Shown here in pieces: positions 30,718 to 38,952 of a stretch of 64,000 bases of DNA. The DNA is from Flavobacterium turcicum (lineage in GTDB: Bacteria > Bacteroidota > Bacteroidia > Flavobacteriales > Flavobacteriaceae), in NCBI RefSeq assembly GCF_011365745.1, contig NZ_JAAOBY010000003.1:1-64000 (forward strand), in the 5' to 3' direction. The notes beneath the pieces are model-generated. The model saw nothing but the letters and a program-made list of their open reading frames with translations, searched no databases and had not been told where the DNA came from. How positions within the stretch are numbered: the first letter of the stretch is position 1; every line of letters starts with the position of its first letter. Made by a program: the position numbers and the translations under genes.

Positions 30718-31278
30718 ATGAAGAAAAATAGAATTGTAAAAGTCATATTTCTAAGTTTTGTTGGATGTACAATCCCATGTCTTTTTCTCATAGGAATTTC
30801 AATGATGGTATATGGTTCAAATTTTCCTTCAAAAAAGTTTTATTATTGGAAAGGTTATATTGAACAACGAAATGGAAATTTAGAAGCATCAATTAAAAGT
30901 TATGATAACGTAATTAAATTAGATGGTAAGTATCCCACAGCTTATATATCTCGTGGTAGTGCTTATCTTGATTTAAAAAAATATGATAAGGCTATCGCTA
31001 ATTATACAGTAGCGATTAAGTTATCGCCCGAAAATGAAAAGCCTTACGCATACAGAGGAAGAGCTTATTATGAGATTGACAGTTTGAAAAATGCCAAAGA
31101 AGATTTTGACAAAGCCATTTATCTGAATAAAGATTTTGGGTATGCTTATTCAAATAGAGCACTTTTAAAATACACTAAATTAGATGATTTCGAGGGAGCT
31201 TGCGAAGATTTAAAAACAGCCGCAAAATTAGGTGATGAAGAAGCAAAAACTCATTTGAGAGATGGTGTGTGTAAATAA
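30718..31278 (+). CDS. Membrane-anchored TPR protein
   Basis: 186 residues. An N-terminal transmembrane helix (about residues 8-30) is followed by three to four tetratricopeptide repeats: KGYIEQRNGNLEASIKSYDN, AYISRGSAYLDLKKYDKAIA, PYAYRGRAYYEIDSLKNAKE, and AYSNRALLKYTKLDDFEGAC. The last ends in the CxDLKxAxxLGxxxA capping helix common in flavobacterial TPR proteins. A scaffold for protein contacts; the partner is unknown. First gene of a run of small plus-strand accessory genes. Confidence 0.85.
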   Translation: MKKNRIVKVIFLSFVGCTIPCLFLIGISMMVYGSNFPSKKFYYWKGYIEQRNGNLEASIKSYDNVIKLDGKYPTAYISRGSAYLDLKKYDKAIANYTVAIKLSPENEKPYAYRGRAYYEIDSLKNAKEDFDKAIYLNKDFGYAYSNRALLKYTKLDDFEGACEDLKTAAKLGDEEAKTHLRDGVCK

Positions 31279-31438
31279 TACATCTTCTAATACATGCTAA
31301 AAGTAATTTGAACATTATACTTAATTTGATATTGGTTTGTATTGGGAAGATTTTGCAAATCTAAAGAATGACCTTTTTTACATTACCAAACTTGTTATCG
31401 AATTAGAACGTTGTCAAAAAGTTAAATGAAACTGCAAA

Positions 31439-31861
31439 ATGAAGAACAGAATATTATTTGAAAATTACTACTTATATTTAATAATTTTTGCTGTTTCATC
31501 GGTCTTCAAGTATTTAGTGTACGGAAAAAATAATTTTGTACAACTTCTTGTAATTACTGCTTTTATTTGGCTTTATGAATTACTTTCGGAGAAAAAAAAA
31601 TATCTGTCAAACTTAAAAATGAATGAGGAAATAATTGAATTAGAATATTTTGATTTATTTCTAAAAAAAAGGAAAGTTATAATAAATAGACAAAATATAA
31701 CTAGCGTTAATTACGTAAAAAATGCTTTATTGTGGAATAAATTTCATTGTTTTCAAATTGTTGAAAAAGAAAATTCGAAATCTCTGAATTTTAAGATTTT
31801 TGACAAAAACTTGCAAGAAAGTGTTCAAGAAAACATTGCAATAAATAAAAGCCATCTCTAA
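31439..31861 (+). CDS. Small membrane protein with PH-like tail, function unknown
   Basis: 140 residues with two closely spaced transmembrane helices (about residues 10-27 and 33-47) followed by an 80-residue soluble part that alternates beta-strand-like and charged sequence (EIIELEYFDLFLKKRKVIINRQNITSVNYVK). The layout, two helices followed by a PH-like domain, is the same as in the protein at 62610-63104, though sequence similarity is not obvious. No family recognised. Confidence 0.65.
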   Translation: MKNRILFENYYLYLIIFAVSSVFKYLVYGKNNFVQLLVITAFIWLYELLSEKKKYLSNLKMNEEIIELEYFDLFLKKRKVIINRQNITSVNYVKNALLWNKFHCFQIVEKENSKSLNFKIFDKNLQESVQENIAINKSHL

Positions 31862-32023
31862 ATGGCATTTGGTAAGATTGCAAATTTCATGGTAAATCTT
31901 TGATGATGTTTCGCTAGAAATTATTTCCTTAATAGTAAATAATCGTTTCCGTAGTTAATAACCTCGCTAATCGATTGAGAGTTTAACTGTTTATTTCACG
32001 CACCTTTTAAAATAAATTTTTGG

Positions 32024-32605
32024 ATGAAGTTGGACTTAAATACTTTGAAAATTGGGATAATTAAAAACTTAAGAAATTCTCAAGAACTTATAGATGAAGC
32101 TGAAATTTTATTTAACAATGAAAAGTATGCTAGAACTTATTTATTAAGTCATATAGCAATTGAAGAAAGTTCTAAATGCGCAATGCTATTGAAATTAATA
32201 GCCTTTAATATTTGGGAAGAAGAAATTGATATTAAAAATGTTAGAAAAAGATATTCAAGTCATAAAGAAAAAATCAAGAATTTTGAATTGTTAAAAATAT
32301 TAACCGATAAAAAGGATTATGATTTAGTTGATTTGGACAAACAAATTGACATCTTAAATACGTCAAAGAATGATTCACTTTATGTAAGCTAGTCTAATGA
32401 AAATGAATTTGTTTTGCCGAGCGAAGTATATGACAAAAAAAATGCTGAAGAAAAATTGAATGTAGCATTAAATTATGTAAAGTTGTTTCCATCAATTTCT
32501 ATTAAGTTAATGGAAAATGATGCTGAAATATATAAAACTTTAAAAATTTCAAAGACTGACACAATAATTACTGAAATTATAAAAATGGAAAAAGAAAAGA
32601 AATAA
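32024..32605 (+). pseudogene. AbiV-like HEPN protein gene split by one in-frame amber codon
   Basis: Codons from 32024 to 32389 encode an AbiV-type HEPN protein: AEILFNNEKYARTYLLSHIAIEESSKCAMLL matches the family pattern A-x-x-L-x-x-x-x-x-Y-x-x-A-x-x-L-x-x-x-A-x-E-E-x-x-K. A TAG at 32390-32392 stops the frame, and then the same frame continues without a shift (SNENEFVLPSEVYDKKNAEE...) to a TAA at 32603-32605. The downstream part looks like the normal C-terminal helix. So the gene is either inactivated by a point mutation, read through, or carries a sequencing error. AbiV proteins protect against phages in Lactococcus; a defence role here is inference. Confidence 0.8.
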
Positions 32606-32609
32606 TATC

Positions 32610-32768
32610 GGCACTTCCAATTAGCCTTTAGTCCAATTTAGGTTTTAAGTTTAAATTAAAGCTGGTTTTGATTTAGGAACATTTGCTTCGACGTTTCGCA
32701 ATCACTCGAGAAACAAATGCAAAAGCAAAGTTTAATTAAATCTCAAACCAAAACAAAGAAGCGTTGCC
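32610..32768. repeat. Imperfectly palindromic cassette-like spacer E1
   Basis: Begins with GGCACTTCCAATTAGCC five bases behind the AbiV-like gene and ends with GCGTTGCC. Its middle, CATTTGCTTCGA, then TTTCGCAATCA, then CTCGAGAAACAAATG, can fold into a hairpin. The central block is shared with the spacer at 35827-35968, and the left block with the half-element at 34167-34215. Confidence 0.6.
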
Positions 32769-32831
32769 AAACATTTAAAAACTAAATGACACAGTATAAA
32801 AATCAACAATAATCTTTAAAAACTAGAACTT

Positions 32832-33452
32832 ATGAGAAATCTGATTTTGTCTTTGTTATTTGCCTTGTGCACTCCAATGGCTTTCGCAGCTGAAATTGAA
32901 GCAACTGTTGTTTTTGAAAACTTAACAAGTAAGGAGTTAATATTGGGAGAGTTTACGATTATTACTTTAAACAAAACAACTAAAATTACTAAAGCTGAAA
33001 GTTTCAAAATCACCTTGCCGGAAGAAGGAAAATACCAATTCAGTTTTGTCTCAAACGACTTTATAGCGTACACTTTTTATCCGGCGAGGATAAATAAAAA
33101 TAAAAACACAATTACAATTCGGCTTAAAGAAAAAAACGAATTAAAAAATCTTGAAACACGCTCTTTTGCTACTAACTCGGATAGTAAATTAACCGCTGAG
33201 CAAATAGAAAACCGCTTAGCAAAAGGGACTTTAAATTTTATAATGCACGGAATTGATAACACAATACCCGAAGACTATTTAAAATTCAAAGAAAAATATG
33301 GTATTGGAGTAATCAAAAAGAATTGTGTTCTTGATCCTTTGTCTTTCAAAAAAGCAACAGAAAATAACCAAATGATTTTCGATTATTTGAACCAAAAATA
33401 TGGAACGGAATGGTTAAGTGAATTGAACTCAAAACCTTTCGGAGTAAAATAA
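32832..33452 (+). CDS. Secreted protein of unknown function
   Basis: 206 residues with a standard signal peptide (cut after MAFA). The mature N-terminal 90 residues look like a small beta-sandwich (VVFENLTSKELILGEFTIITLN ... YQFSFVSNDFIAYTFYPARI). The C-terminal part, from LTAEQIENRL on, is helical and ends in a block, FKEKYGIGVIKKNCVLDPLSFKKATENN, that I remember from other flavobacterial secreted proteins, without a known function. It contains a single cysteine in the mature region. Lone gene in the accessory run. Confidence 0.7.
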   Translation: MRNLILSLLFALCTPMAFAAEIEATVVFENLTSKELILGEFTIITLNKTTKITKAESFKITLPEEGKYQFSFVSNDFIAYTFYPARINKNKNTITIRLKEKNELKNLETRSFATNSDSKLTAEQIENRLAKGTLNFIMHGIDNTIPEDYLKFKEKYGIGVIKKNCVLDPLSFKKATENNQMIFDYLNQKYGTEWLSELNSKPFGVK

Positions 33453-33548
33453 ATATGTTTTTTAGAAGTTTGTAAAAAGTATTGGCTTTGGAGTATGGAT
33501 AAAAGGCATCGCCAGACAAAACGCTGTTTGCAATATTTAAGAACCAAG

Positions 33549-34163
33549 ATGAAAAGAATAGTAATTTTAGCTCTGCTTTTTTTCAATACTTTAATTAGCT
33601 TTGGACAAAAGCAACATCTGGAACCCGAAACTTTTTTTGTTGGAGGAGATTTAGAAAATTATTATCGTAACATAATTTCTTTGTGTTTTGATGGAATGTC
33701 CTCAAATCCGTACGCAAGATTTATCGCTATCCCATCATTTTCAAAAGAATATGCATTTTCAATTGAAAAGGAAAATCAAAATTACTTTTTAATTTCTATT
33801 ACATTGTCTGAGAGTTATTGGAGAGCAAAAAGTAAGGAAGATGTCAAATTCGAAACAAAAAAAAGGAGAATTAATAAAAAGTTTTATCATAAAATCGGGT
33901 ATTTATTCCAACTATTAGCCAAACAGACTAAAAGTTATGAATTAGAGCCCTATTACACGGACGGCGAATCCTTTTATTTTTTGACAACTGACGATAGAGG
34001 AGCTGTGAAAATTGGAAAAACTTGGTCTCCAGATAAACGTACGCAAGTGGGGAAATTGGTAAAAATATCTCACGATTTATACTTTTATGGAAACGGAAGC
34101 AAAGTTTCAATCACTGAAATTAATTCTGAAATTGACAATTTAATCGCTGAACTCGAGAAATAA
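33549..34163 (+). CDS. Secreted protein of unknown function
   Basis: About 204 residues from the ATG at 33549, which places a signal peptide (MKRIVILALLFFNTLISFGQ) at the front; the longer frame from 33495 adds 18 basic residues before it and is rejected. The mature protein is rich in aromatic and charged residues with no recognised motif (blocks SLCFDGMSSNPYARFIAIPSF and SFYFLTTDDRGAVKIGKTWSP). A related spacer (34167 on) follows its stop. Confidence 0.68.
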   Translation: MKRIVILALLFFNTLISFGQKQHLEPETFFVGGDLENYYRNIISLCFDGMSSNPYARFIAIPSFSKEYAFSIEKENQNYFLISITLSESYWRAKSKEDVKFETKKRRINKKFYHKIGYLFQLLAKQTKSYELEPYYTDGESFYFLTTDDRGAVKIGKTWSPDKRTQVGKLVKISHDLYFYGNGSKVSITEINSEIDNLIAELEK

Positions 34164-34166
34164 AAA

Positions 34167-34215
34167 CTACCCAAAATAGCTTTCGTAATTTGGCTTTAAG
34201 TAAATTTAGTTTTGT
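34167..34215. repeat. Cassette-like spacer E3 (partial)
   Basis: TAGCTTTCGTAATTTGG, then CTTTAAGTAAATT, matches the left block of E1 (TAGCCTTTAGTCCAATTT, AGGTTTTAAGTTTAAATT) and the right block of E2 read in reverse. It begins directly after the stop at 34163; no second arm is clear. Confidence 0.45.
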
Positions 34216-34296
34216 TTTTCTAATAAATTATCAAATCTACAAAAAAATCTTACCTTAGTTCTTGAGTTTTATTTGCAGACAAAAAATAAACTAGAT

Positions 34297-35163
34297 ATGA
34301 CTAAAAAGCTTTTACTGATTGCATTGATAATAATTTTAAATGTTAAAATGGTTGGACAGGAAATGTGTAATTGTAATGCAGATTTAAATTTTGTTATTGA
34401 GAAAATCGAAAAGGAACATCCCGGTTTTTCAATAAATGTGACAGACAAAAATATCCAACAATATAAAAGTTTAAAGGATAGTTTAACTACGGAAACAAAT
34501 AAAGCTAATTTATCAAAAGAATTGTGTCAAAAAATTATCAAGAAATACATAAGTTTCATCAAAGACAAACACTTGCAAATTTATGATCCCATCGTAATAA
34601 ATGAAGCAGAATATCAAAAGAATTTTGCCGCAAAAAATTTACCACAATATAAAGAATTAGAAAACGAAACAGCCTATGTAAAAATACCCAGTTTTAACTA
34701 CACACTATGGAAAGAATTGGATAACTTTTATGATAGTATAGCTCCAATTGTTAAAACAAAACAGAAGATAATTGTTGACATTAGAAATAATGGCGGCGGT
34801 GGAGAAAGAATGTATAATCAACTTTTAAAAATTCTGAAGTCAAACGCTAAGAAGATTAAAATCGCAGTAGTTTACAATAACAAATGTGCAAGCGCTTGTG
34901 AGGAAGTTGCATTAATTTTAACTGAGAATAAGAACATAAAAACATTTGGAACAAATACAAATGGAGGTTTTGCCTATGGTTTTATTAAAGAATATAAAAC
35001 TCCAAATTGTGGATTTACATTTGTCAGTACTACAAAAAAGTATACGGAAAGATTACAATATGAGTTTGTAGGTGTACAACCAGAATTTCTTCTTAACAAT
35101 GAGAAAGAATCAGAGTGGCTAAAAATTGTCGAAAAAAAGTTAGATGAATTAAAATTGAATTGA
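34297..35163 (+). CDS. Exported S41-family (C-terminal processing type) peptidase
   Basis: About 288 residues. The ATG at 34297 gives a signal peptide (MTKKLLLIALIIILNVKMVGQ); the longer TTG frame is rejected. The S41 core is clear: AYVKIPSFNY, VDIRNNGGGGERMYNQLL, the nucleophile serine in NKCASACEEVALIL, and GTNTNGGFAYG. There is no PDZ domain, so it is the short, stand-alone type often seen in Bacteroidota. It may cleave hydrophobic peptide ends in the periplasm. Fourth complete gene of the accessory run. Confidence 0.85.
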   Translation: MTKKLLLIALIIILNVKMVGQEMCNCNADLNFVIEKIEKEHPGFSINVTDKNIQQYKSLKDSLTTETNKANLSKELCQKIIKKYISFIKDKHLQIYDPIVINEAEYQKNFAAKNLPQYKELENETAYVKIPSFNYTLWKELDNFYDSIAPIVKTKQKIIVDIRNNGGGGERMYNQLLKILKSNAKKIKIAVVYNNKCASACEEVALILTENKNIKTFGTNTNGGFAYGFIKEYKTPNCGFTFVSTTKKYTERLQYEFVGVQPEFLLNNEKESEWLKIVEKKLDELKLN

Positions 35164-35301
35164 TAGCAATTTAAGAATGGGGTGGGTTTATATTTGATTT
35201 TAAGTCAGTGTTTTATTAAAAAAATAAGCAATAGCTACAAATTAGGCATCACTTTACCGAAGCATTTAGAGAGATACTTTTGGATTTAAAAACAGCTTCT
35301 G

Positions 35302-35793
35302 ATGAAAAGAATTTTATTGATTTTAATGATTTTATTGTTTTTTAACTGCGCAACAAAAGATGAAAAAGAAAAACATTTTCAACCAACCATACTTTTAAAA
35401 GAAATAATAAAAGATGAACGAGTAAAGAATATAATTTGGGATTTTAGACTTACCAATATTGAAATTAATAGAAGTGGAAAACAAAACAAAGAATATGAAC
35501 TTTTCCGCAACAATTTAACTGATATTGAATTAGTGCAAATTACAGAATGTGAAGTTCCTTTGTTACGTTGTATTGCTTTTAAAACTTTAGTCGAAAGAGA
35601 CTATGTAAATATTAGAAAAATATTTAATAGACACTTAAACGACTACGATTTGGTTAAAGGACATTATTACGACGTTCTCTTGAGCGAGCCAGTTAAAATT
35701 TTTATGCTAAATCAATTAAGTCCATATTCAAATTCGAAATTTAAATTTTCAAAAGAAGAGTTTAGAAAAATGCAAGATGAAAATTATAAGTAG
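35302..35793 (+). CDS. Small lipoprotein of unknown function
   Basis: 163 residues. The leader MKRILLILMILLFFNC ends in a lipobox (FFNC, Cys16). The mature part is charged and contains a helical block, LTDIELVQITECEVPLLRCIAFKTLVERDY, resembling one HEAT-like repeat with a conserved pair of cysteines (ECEVPLLRC). No family recognised. The palindromic spacer E2 begins 33 bases behind its stop. Confidence 0.68.
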   Translation: MKRILLILMILLFFNCATKDEKEKHFQPTILLKEIIKDERVKNIIWDFRLTNIEINRSGKQNKEYELFRNNLTDIELVQITECEVPLLRCIAFKTLVERDYVNIRKIFNRHLNDYDLVKGHYYDVLLSEPVKIFMLNQLSPYSNSKFKFSKEEFRKMQDENYK

Positions 35794-35826
35794 AAAGAAA
35801 TGGAAGGAAAAAAGCGAACTTATAAC

Positions 35827-35968
35827 TGCCACTTCAACGGATTTGGGTAATTGGATTAATGGAGAAATAGTCTTGTATTTGGGATAATTTGCTTCGAATA
35901 TTCACAATCAAGCGAGTGGTAGATCCGAAAATAGAACCTAATTTAGTCTTAAACCCGCTATAGTGCCA
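35827..35968. repeat. Imperfectly palindromic cassette-like spacer E2
   Basis: Ends TGCCACTTCAACGG and CCGCTATAGTGCCA are imperfect inverted repeats, and so are the inner blocks (ATTTGGGTAATTGGATT against AACCTAATTTAGTCTTAAA). Its centre, ATTTGCTTCGAATATTC followed by ACAATCAAGCGAG, is shared with E1 (ATTTGCTTCGACGTTTC, GCAATCACTCGAG). Confidence 0.6.
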
Positions 35969-36030
35969 CAAAATAAATCTTAATTTGGCATTAGCAACAT
36001 CAAATGCGAATATCATCACGAAAAGAAAAC

Positions 36031-36393
36031 ATGAAAACTGATTTTCAATCTGTAGAAGAGTACATAAAATCATTTCCTCCAGCTATTCAATTGCTTCTGG
36101 AGAATATTCGGCTGATAATTATTAAAAATGCGCCAACAGCTGTTCAAAGTATTTCGTACGGAATGCCTGCTTACAAAACATTCGGCAAACCACTAGTATA
36201 TTTTGCGGGATTCAAAAATCATATAGGCTTTTATGCCACACCAACTGGTCACGCAGCATTTAGAGAAGCTTTGTCAAAATACAAGCAAGGAAAAGGATCT
36301 GTACAGTTTCCGTTAAATCAACCAATTCCTTATGATTTGATTGAAAAAATAGTCCTTTTTAGGGTTGACGAAAACGAACAAAAATACAAATAA
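36031..36393 (+). CDS. DUF1801 family protein (YdhG/frataxin-like fold)
   Basis: 120 residues from the ATG at 36031; the family opening is FQSVEEYIKSFPPAIQLLLENIR, and SYGMPAYKTFGKPLVYFAGFKNHIGFY is its signature block. Related Bacillus YdhG has been proposed as an iron chaperone, but the general function of the family is unsettled. It closes the accessory run and has no obvious partner. Confidence 0.88.
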   Translation: MKTDFQSVEEYIKSFPPAIQLLLENIRLIIIKNAPTAVQSISYGMPAYKTFGKPLVYFAGFKNHIGFYATPTGHAAFREALSKYKQGKGSVQFPLNQPIPYDLIEKIVLFRVDENEQKYK

Positions 36394-36513
36394 GAATCGC
36401 GCTGCTGGTAATTATACTGCAAATCAAATCCAAACTAAAATGGCGGTAATCGTGGCTTTCTTTGTGGCTTTTTAATCAAATAATCGCCAATTCCCTTTTT
36501 AAATTTATTTTCG

Positions 36514-36521
36514 TAAATTTG
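36514..36521 (+). promoter_or_regulatory. -7 box TAAATTTG of the immunophilin gene
   Basis: Perfect TAnnTTTG match ending 23 bases before the ATG at 36545. Confidence 0.6.
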
Positions 36522-36544
36522 CACTTCAATAAAAATCATAAAAA

Positions 36545-37477
36545 ATGGAAAACGGAATATATGCTAAATTCAACACCACAAAAGGTGCTATTTTAGTAAA
36601 ACTCACACACGATTTAACACCAGGAACGGTAGGTAACTTCGTAGGATTAGCAGAAGGAAATTTAGAAAATAAAATTAAACCACAAGGAGTTAAATTTTAC
36701 GATGGTTTAAAATTTCACCGCGTTATTCCTGATTTCATGATTCAAGGTGGTTGTCCGTTAGGAACAGGTACAGGAGATCCGGGTTATAAATTTGATGATG
36801 AATTTCACCCAAGTTTAAAGCACAACCGTCCGGGAGTTTTGGCTATGGCCAATTCAGGACCTGGAACAAATGGTTCTCAGTTTTACATCACACACGTGAA
36901 TACAGATTGGTTGGATAACAAACACACTGTATTTGGTCATGTTGTTGAAGGACAAGAGGTGGTTGATGCTGTTGCTCAAGGCGATACATTAGAGTCAATT
37001 GAAATTATTCGCGAAGGTGACGAAGCTAAAAATTGGAATCCAATTGAGGCTTTTATTACTTTTAAAGGAGAGCGCAACAAAAGAGACGCAGCATTGAAAG
37101 CAGAAGCAGAGGCGGCAATGGAAAAGTTAGCTGCTGGTTTTGAAAAAACAGCAAGTGGTTTGCGTTACCAATTCATCCAAAAAGGAGACGGAAAACAAGC
37201 TGAAAACGGAAAAACAGTTTCTGTTCATTACCAAGGTTCATTAGACAATGGTAAAGTTTTTGATTCATCATACCCAAGAAAAAAACCAATCGAATTTAAA
37301 TTGGGTCAAGGTCAAGTAATCGAAGGATGGGACGAAGGTATTGCATTATTGCGAGTAGGAGATAAGGCTCGTTTTGTAATTCCATCTGATTTGGGTTACG
37401 GACCAAGAGGAGCTGGAGGAGTGATTCCACCAAATGCTACCCTAATTTTTGATGTAGAATTAATGGATGTAAAATAG
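36545..37477 (+). CDS. Dual-family peptidyl-prolyl isomerase: cyclophilin fused to FKBP
   Basis: One 310-residue protein with two different proline isomerases. Residues 1-150 form a cyclophilin (FHRVIPDFMIQGG, NSGPGTNGSQFYITHV, WLDNKHTVFGHV). An alanine- and lysine-rich linker follows, then an FKBP domain from about residue 200 (VSVHYQGSLDNGKVFDSS, GQGQVIEGWDEGIALLRVGDKARFVIPSDLGYG). Both active sites look intact. No signal peptide, so it acts in the cytoplasm. Fusions in this order (CFBP type) are known from some bacteria including Flavobacterium. Single-gene unit with its own promoter and terminator. Confidence 0.95.
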   Translation: MENGIYAKFNTTKGAILVKLTHDLTPGTVGNFVGLAEGNLENKIKPQGVKFYDGLKFHRVIPDFMIQGGCPLGTGTGDPGYKFDDEFHPSLKHNRPGVLAMANSGPGTNGSQFYITHVNTDWLDNKHTVFGHVVEGQEVVDAVAQGDTLESIEIIREGDEAKNWNPIEAFITFKGERNKRDAALKAEAEAAMEKLAAGFEKTASGLRYQFIQKGDGKQAENGKTVSVHYQGSLDNGKVFDSSYPRKKPIEFKLGQGQVIEGWDEGIALLRVGDKARFVIPSDLGYGPRGAGGVIPPNATLIFDVELMDVK

Positions 37478-37506
37478 TTCGAACTATTTAACTTTATTAT
37501 AAAATG

Positions 37507-37537
37507 AAAAACCCAAAACTTAGTTTTGGGTTTTTTT
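37507..37537 (+). terminator. Terminator of the immunophilin gene
   Basis: AAAACCCAAAACT pairs with AGTTTTGGGTTTT over a one-to-three-base loop and runs into a T-tract. Confidence 0.85.
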
Positions 37538-37587
37538 ATGGCTCCTATTAACTTTATGATTAGTTAGTAATCCGTTTAGATTCAGAG

Positions 37588-38466
37588 TTATGGATTTAAA
37601 AATGCGATTAAATCGTTGTTTAATTTATCTTTTTCGGTATAAAACAATCCGTGTGGCGCTCCTTCATAAATGATAAATTGGTTATCAGGAATTAATTTTG
37701 CAGCTATTTCGGATGTGATTGCAATAGGAACCGTTTTATCCTCGTTCCCGTGAATAATTAAGGTAGGAACATTTACTGCTGCCATTTCTGATCGAAAATC
37801 GGTTGTTGAAAAGGATACGGCACATTGTAAAGTGGCACGAGGCGAAGCAAAAGAGCACAGCATTCTGTAATAATCTAATAATGGAGTGCTAATTGGTTTA
37901 TTCAAAAAACTTTGTCCGAAAAATGTTTTTCCAAAATTATCCAGAAAATCGATTCGGTCAGCTTTAATTAGTTCCGCCATTCCGTCATATTTTTCTTGAG
38001 GGACTCCGTCTGGATTCGTATCCGTTTGTAACTGAAAAGGAGTTACTGATGCAATCAGAACAGCTTTTGAAATTCCTTTTCCGCCATGACGACTGAAATA
38101 GCGTACGACCTCTCCGCCACCCATCGAAAACCCAACAAGCGCGGCATCACTTAAATCCAAATGTTCAATAATCGCTTTCAAATCATCAGTCAAGGTGTCG
38201 TAATCATATCCGTCCCAAGGTTGAGACGATTTTCCAAAACCTCTGCGGTCATAGGTAATCACTCTAAAGTTATTTTCTATCAAAGCATCAATTTGGTATT
38301 CCCACATTTCATTTGATAAAGGCCAGCCATGAATTAAAATTACAGGTTTTCCTTGCCCATAATCTTTCACATACAACTGTACATTTGGGGCTGTCTCAAT
38401 ATACATATCGATACCAGAATTGTTTTCTTTTCGTTTTGTGCTATCATTCATTTGACTCATTTCCAT
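37588..38466 (-). CDS. Alpha/beta hydrolase of the non-haem chloroperoxidase/arylesterase type
   Basis: A 292-residue cytoplasmic hydrolase. HGWPLSNEMWEYQ, the YDRRGFGKSSQPWDGYDYDTL block, the nucleophile in GFSMGGGEVVRY, the acid in IHGNEDKTVP, and the histidine in EGAPHGLFY match the cofactor-free haloperoxidase-like esterases closely. The first 20 or so residues (SQMNDSTKRKENNSG) are extra compared with the family, so a later start is possible, but no better ATG fits. The true substrate is unknown. Convergent with the immunophilin gene. Confidence 0.9.
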   Translation of the reverse strand: MEMSQMNDSTKRKENNSGIDMYIETAPNVQLYVKDYGQGKPVILIHGWPLSNEMWEYQIDALIENNFRVITYDRRGFGKSSQPWDGYDYDTLTDDLKAIIEHLDLSDAALVGFSMGGGEVVRYFSRHGGKGISKAVLIASVTPFQLQTDTNPDGVPQEKYDGMAELIKADRIDFLDNFGKTFFGQSFLNKPISTPLLDYYRMLCSFASPRATLQCAVSFSTTDFRSEMAAVNVPTLIIHGNEDKTVPIAITSEIAAKLIPDNQFIIYEGAPHGLFYTEKDKLNNDLIAFLNP

Positions 38467-38571
38467 AATAATTACAATTTAAAAGATGAATTTAGTTTTC
38501 GTCATTTGTAAAGTTAGCTTTGTTCTGAAAAAAAAGTATTACAGAATTAGTTTAATTAGTTGTAAATTTTA

Positions 38572-38579
38572 TAGGTTTG
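38572..38579 (+). promoter_or_regulatory. -7 box TAGGTTTG of csaA
   Basis: TAnnTTTG match ending 28 bases before the csaA ATG. Confidence 0.5.
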
Positions 38580-38607
38580 TTATTCAGTATTTTAACAGAT
38601 TGTAACT

Positions 38608-38946
38608 ATGGAGGAATTAAATTGGAGCGAATTTGAAAGAGTAGAAATGCGTGTAGGCACAATTACCGCAGTAAACGATTTTCCAGAAGCACGAAAACCG
38701 GCTTATCAATTGATAATTGATTTTGGTAGCGAAATTGGTATTAAAAAATCATCGGCGCAAATTACCCATCGATATCAAAAAGAAGATTTACTACACCGAC
38801 AAATTGTTGCGGTAGTCAATTTTCCTAGAAAACAAATTGGGAAATTTTTCAGCGAATGTTTAGTTTTAGGATCAGTAGGAGCTGAGGGCGATATTGTTTT
38901 GCTTGCGCCAGATTTTAAGGTTGAAAATGGATTGCGAATTGGTTAA
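38608..38946 (+). CDS. csaA: tRNA-binding protein CsaA
   Basis: 112 residues forming one OB-fold of the EMAP II/tRNA-binding type. WSEFERVEMRVGTI, FPEARKPAYQLIIDFG, KKSSAQITHRY, VAVVNFPRKQIGKFFSECLVLG are family blocks. In Bacillus CsaA has a chaperone-like export role and binds tRNA; either could apply here. It converges with the sulfurtransferase gene with only six bases between the stops. Confidence 0.93.
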   Translation: MEELNWSEFERVEMRVGTITAVNDFPEARKPAYQLIIDFGSEIGIKKSSAQITHRYQKEDLLHRQIVAVVNFPRKQIGKFFSECLVLGSVGAEGDIVLLAPDFKVENGLRIG

Positions 38947-38952
38947 GTGTTT

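Noticed and set aside
32610..35968. Classical integron attC sites
   Set aside because: The GTTRRRY/RYYYAAC core boxes are not found at the spacer ends and no IntI-type gene is seen; only the overall arrangement is similar.
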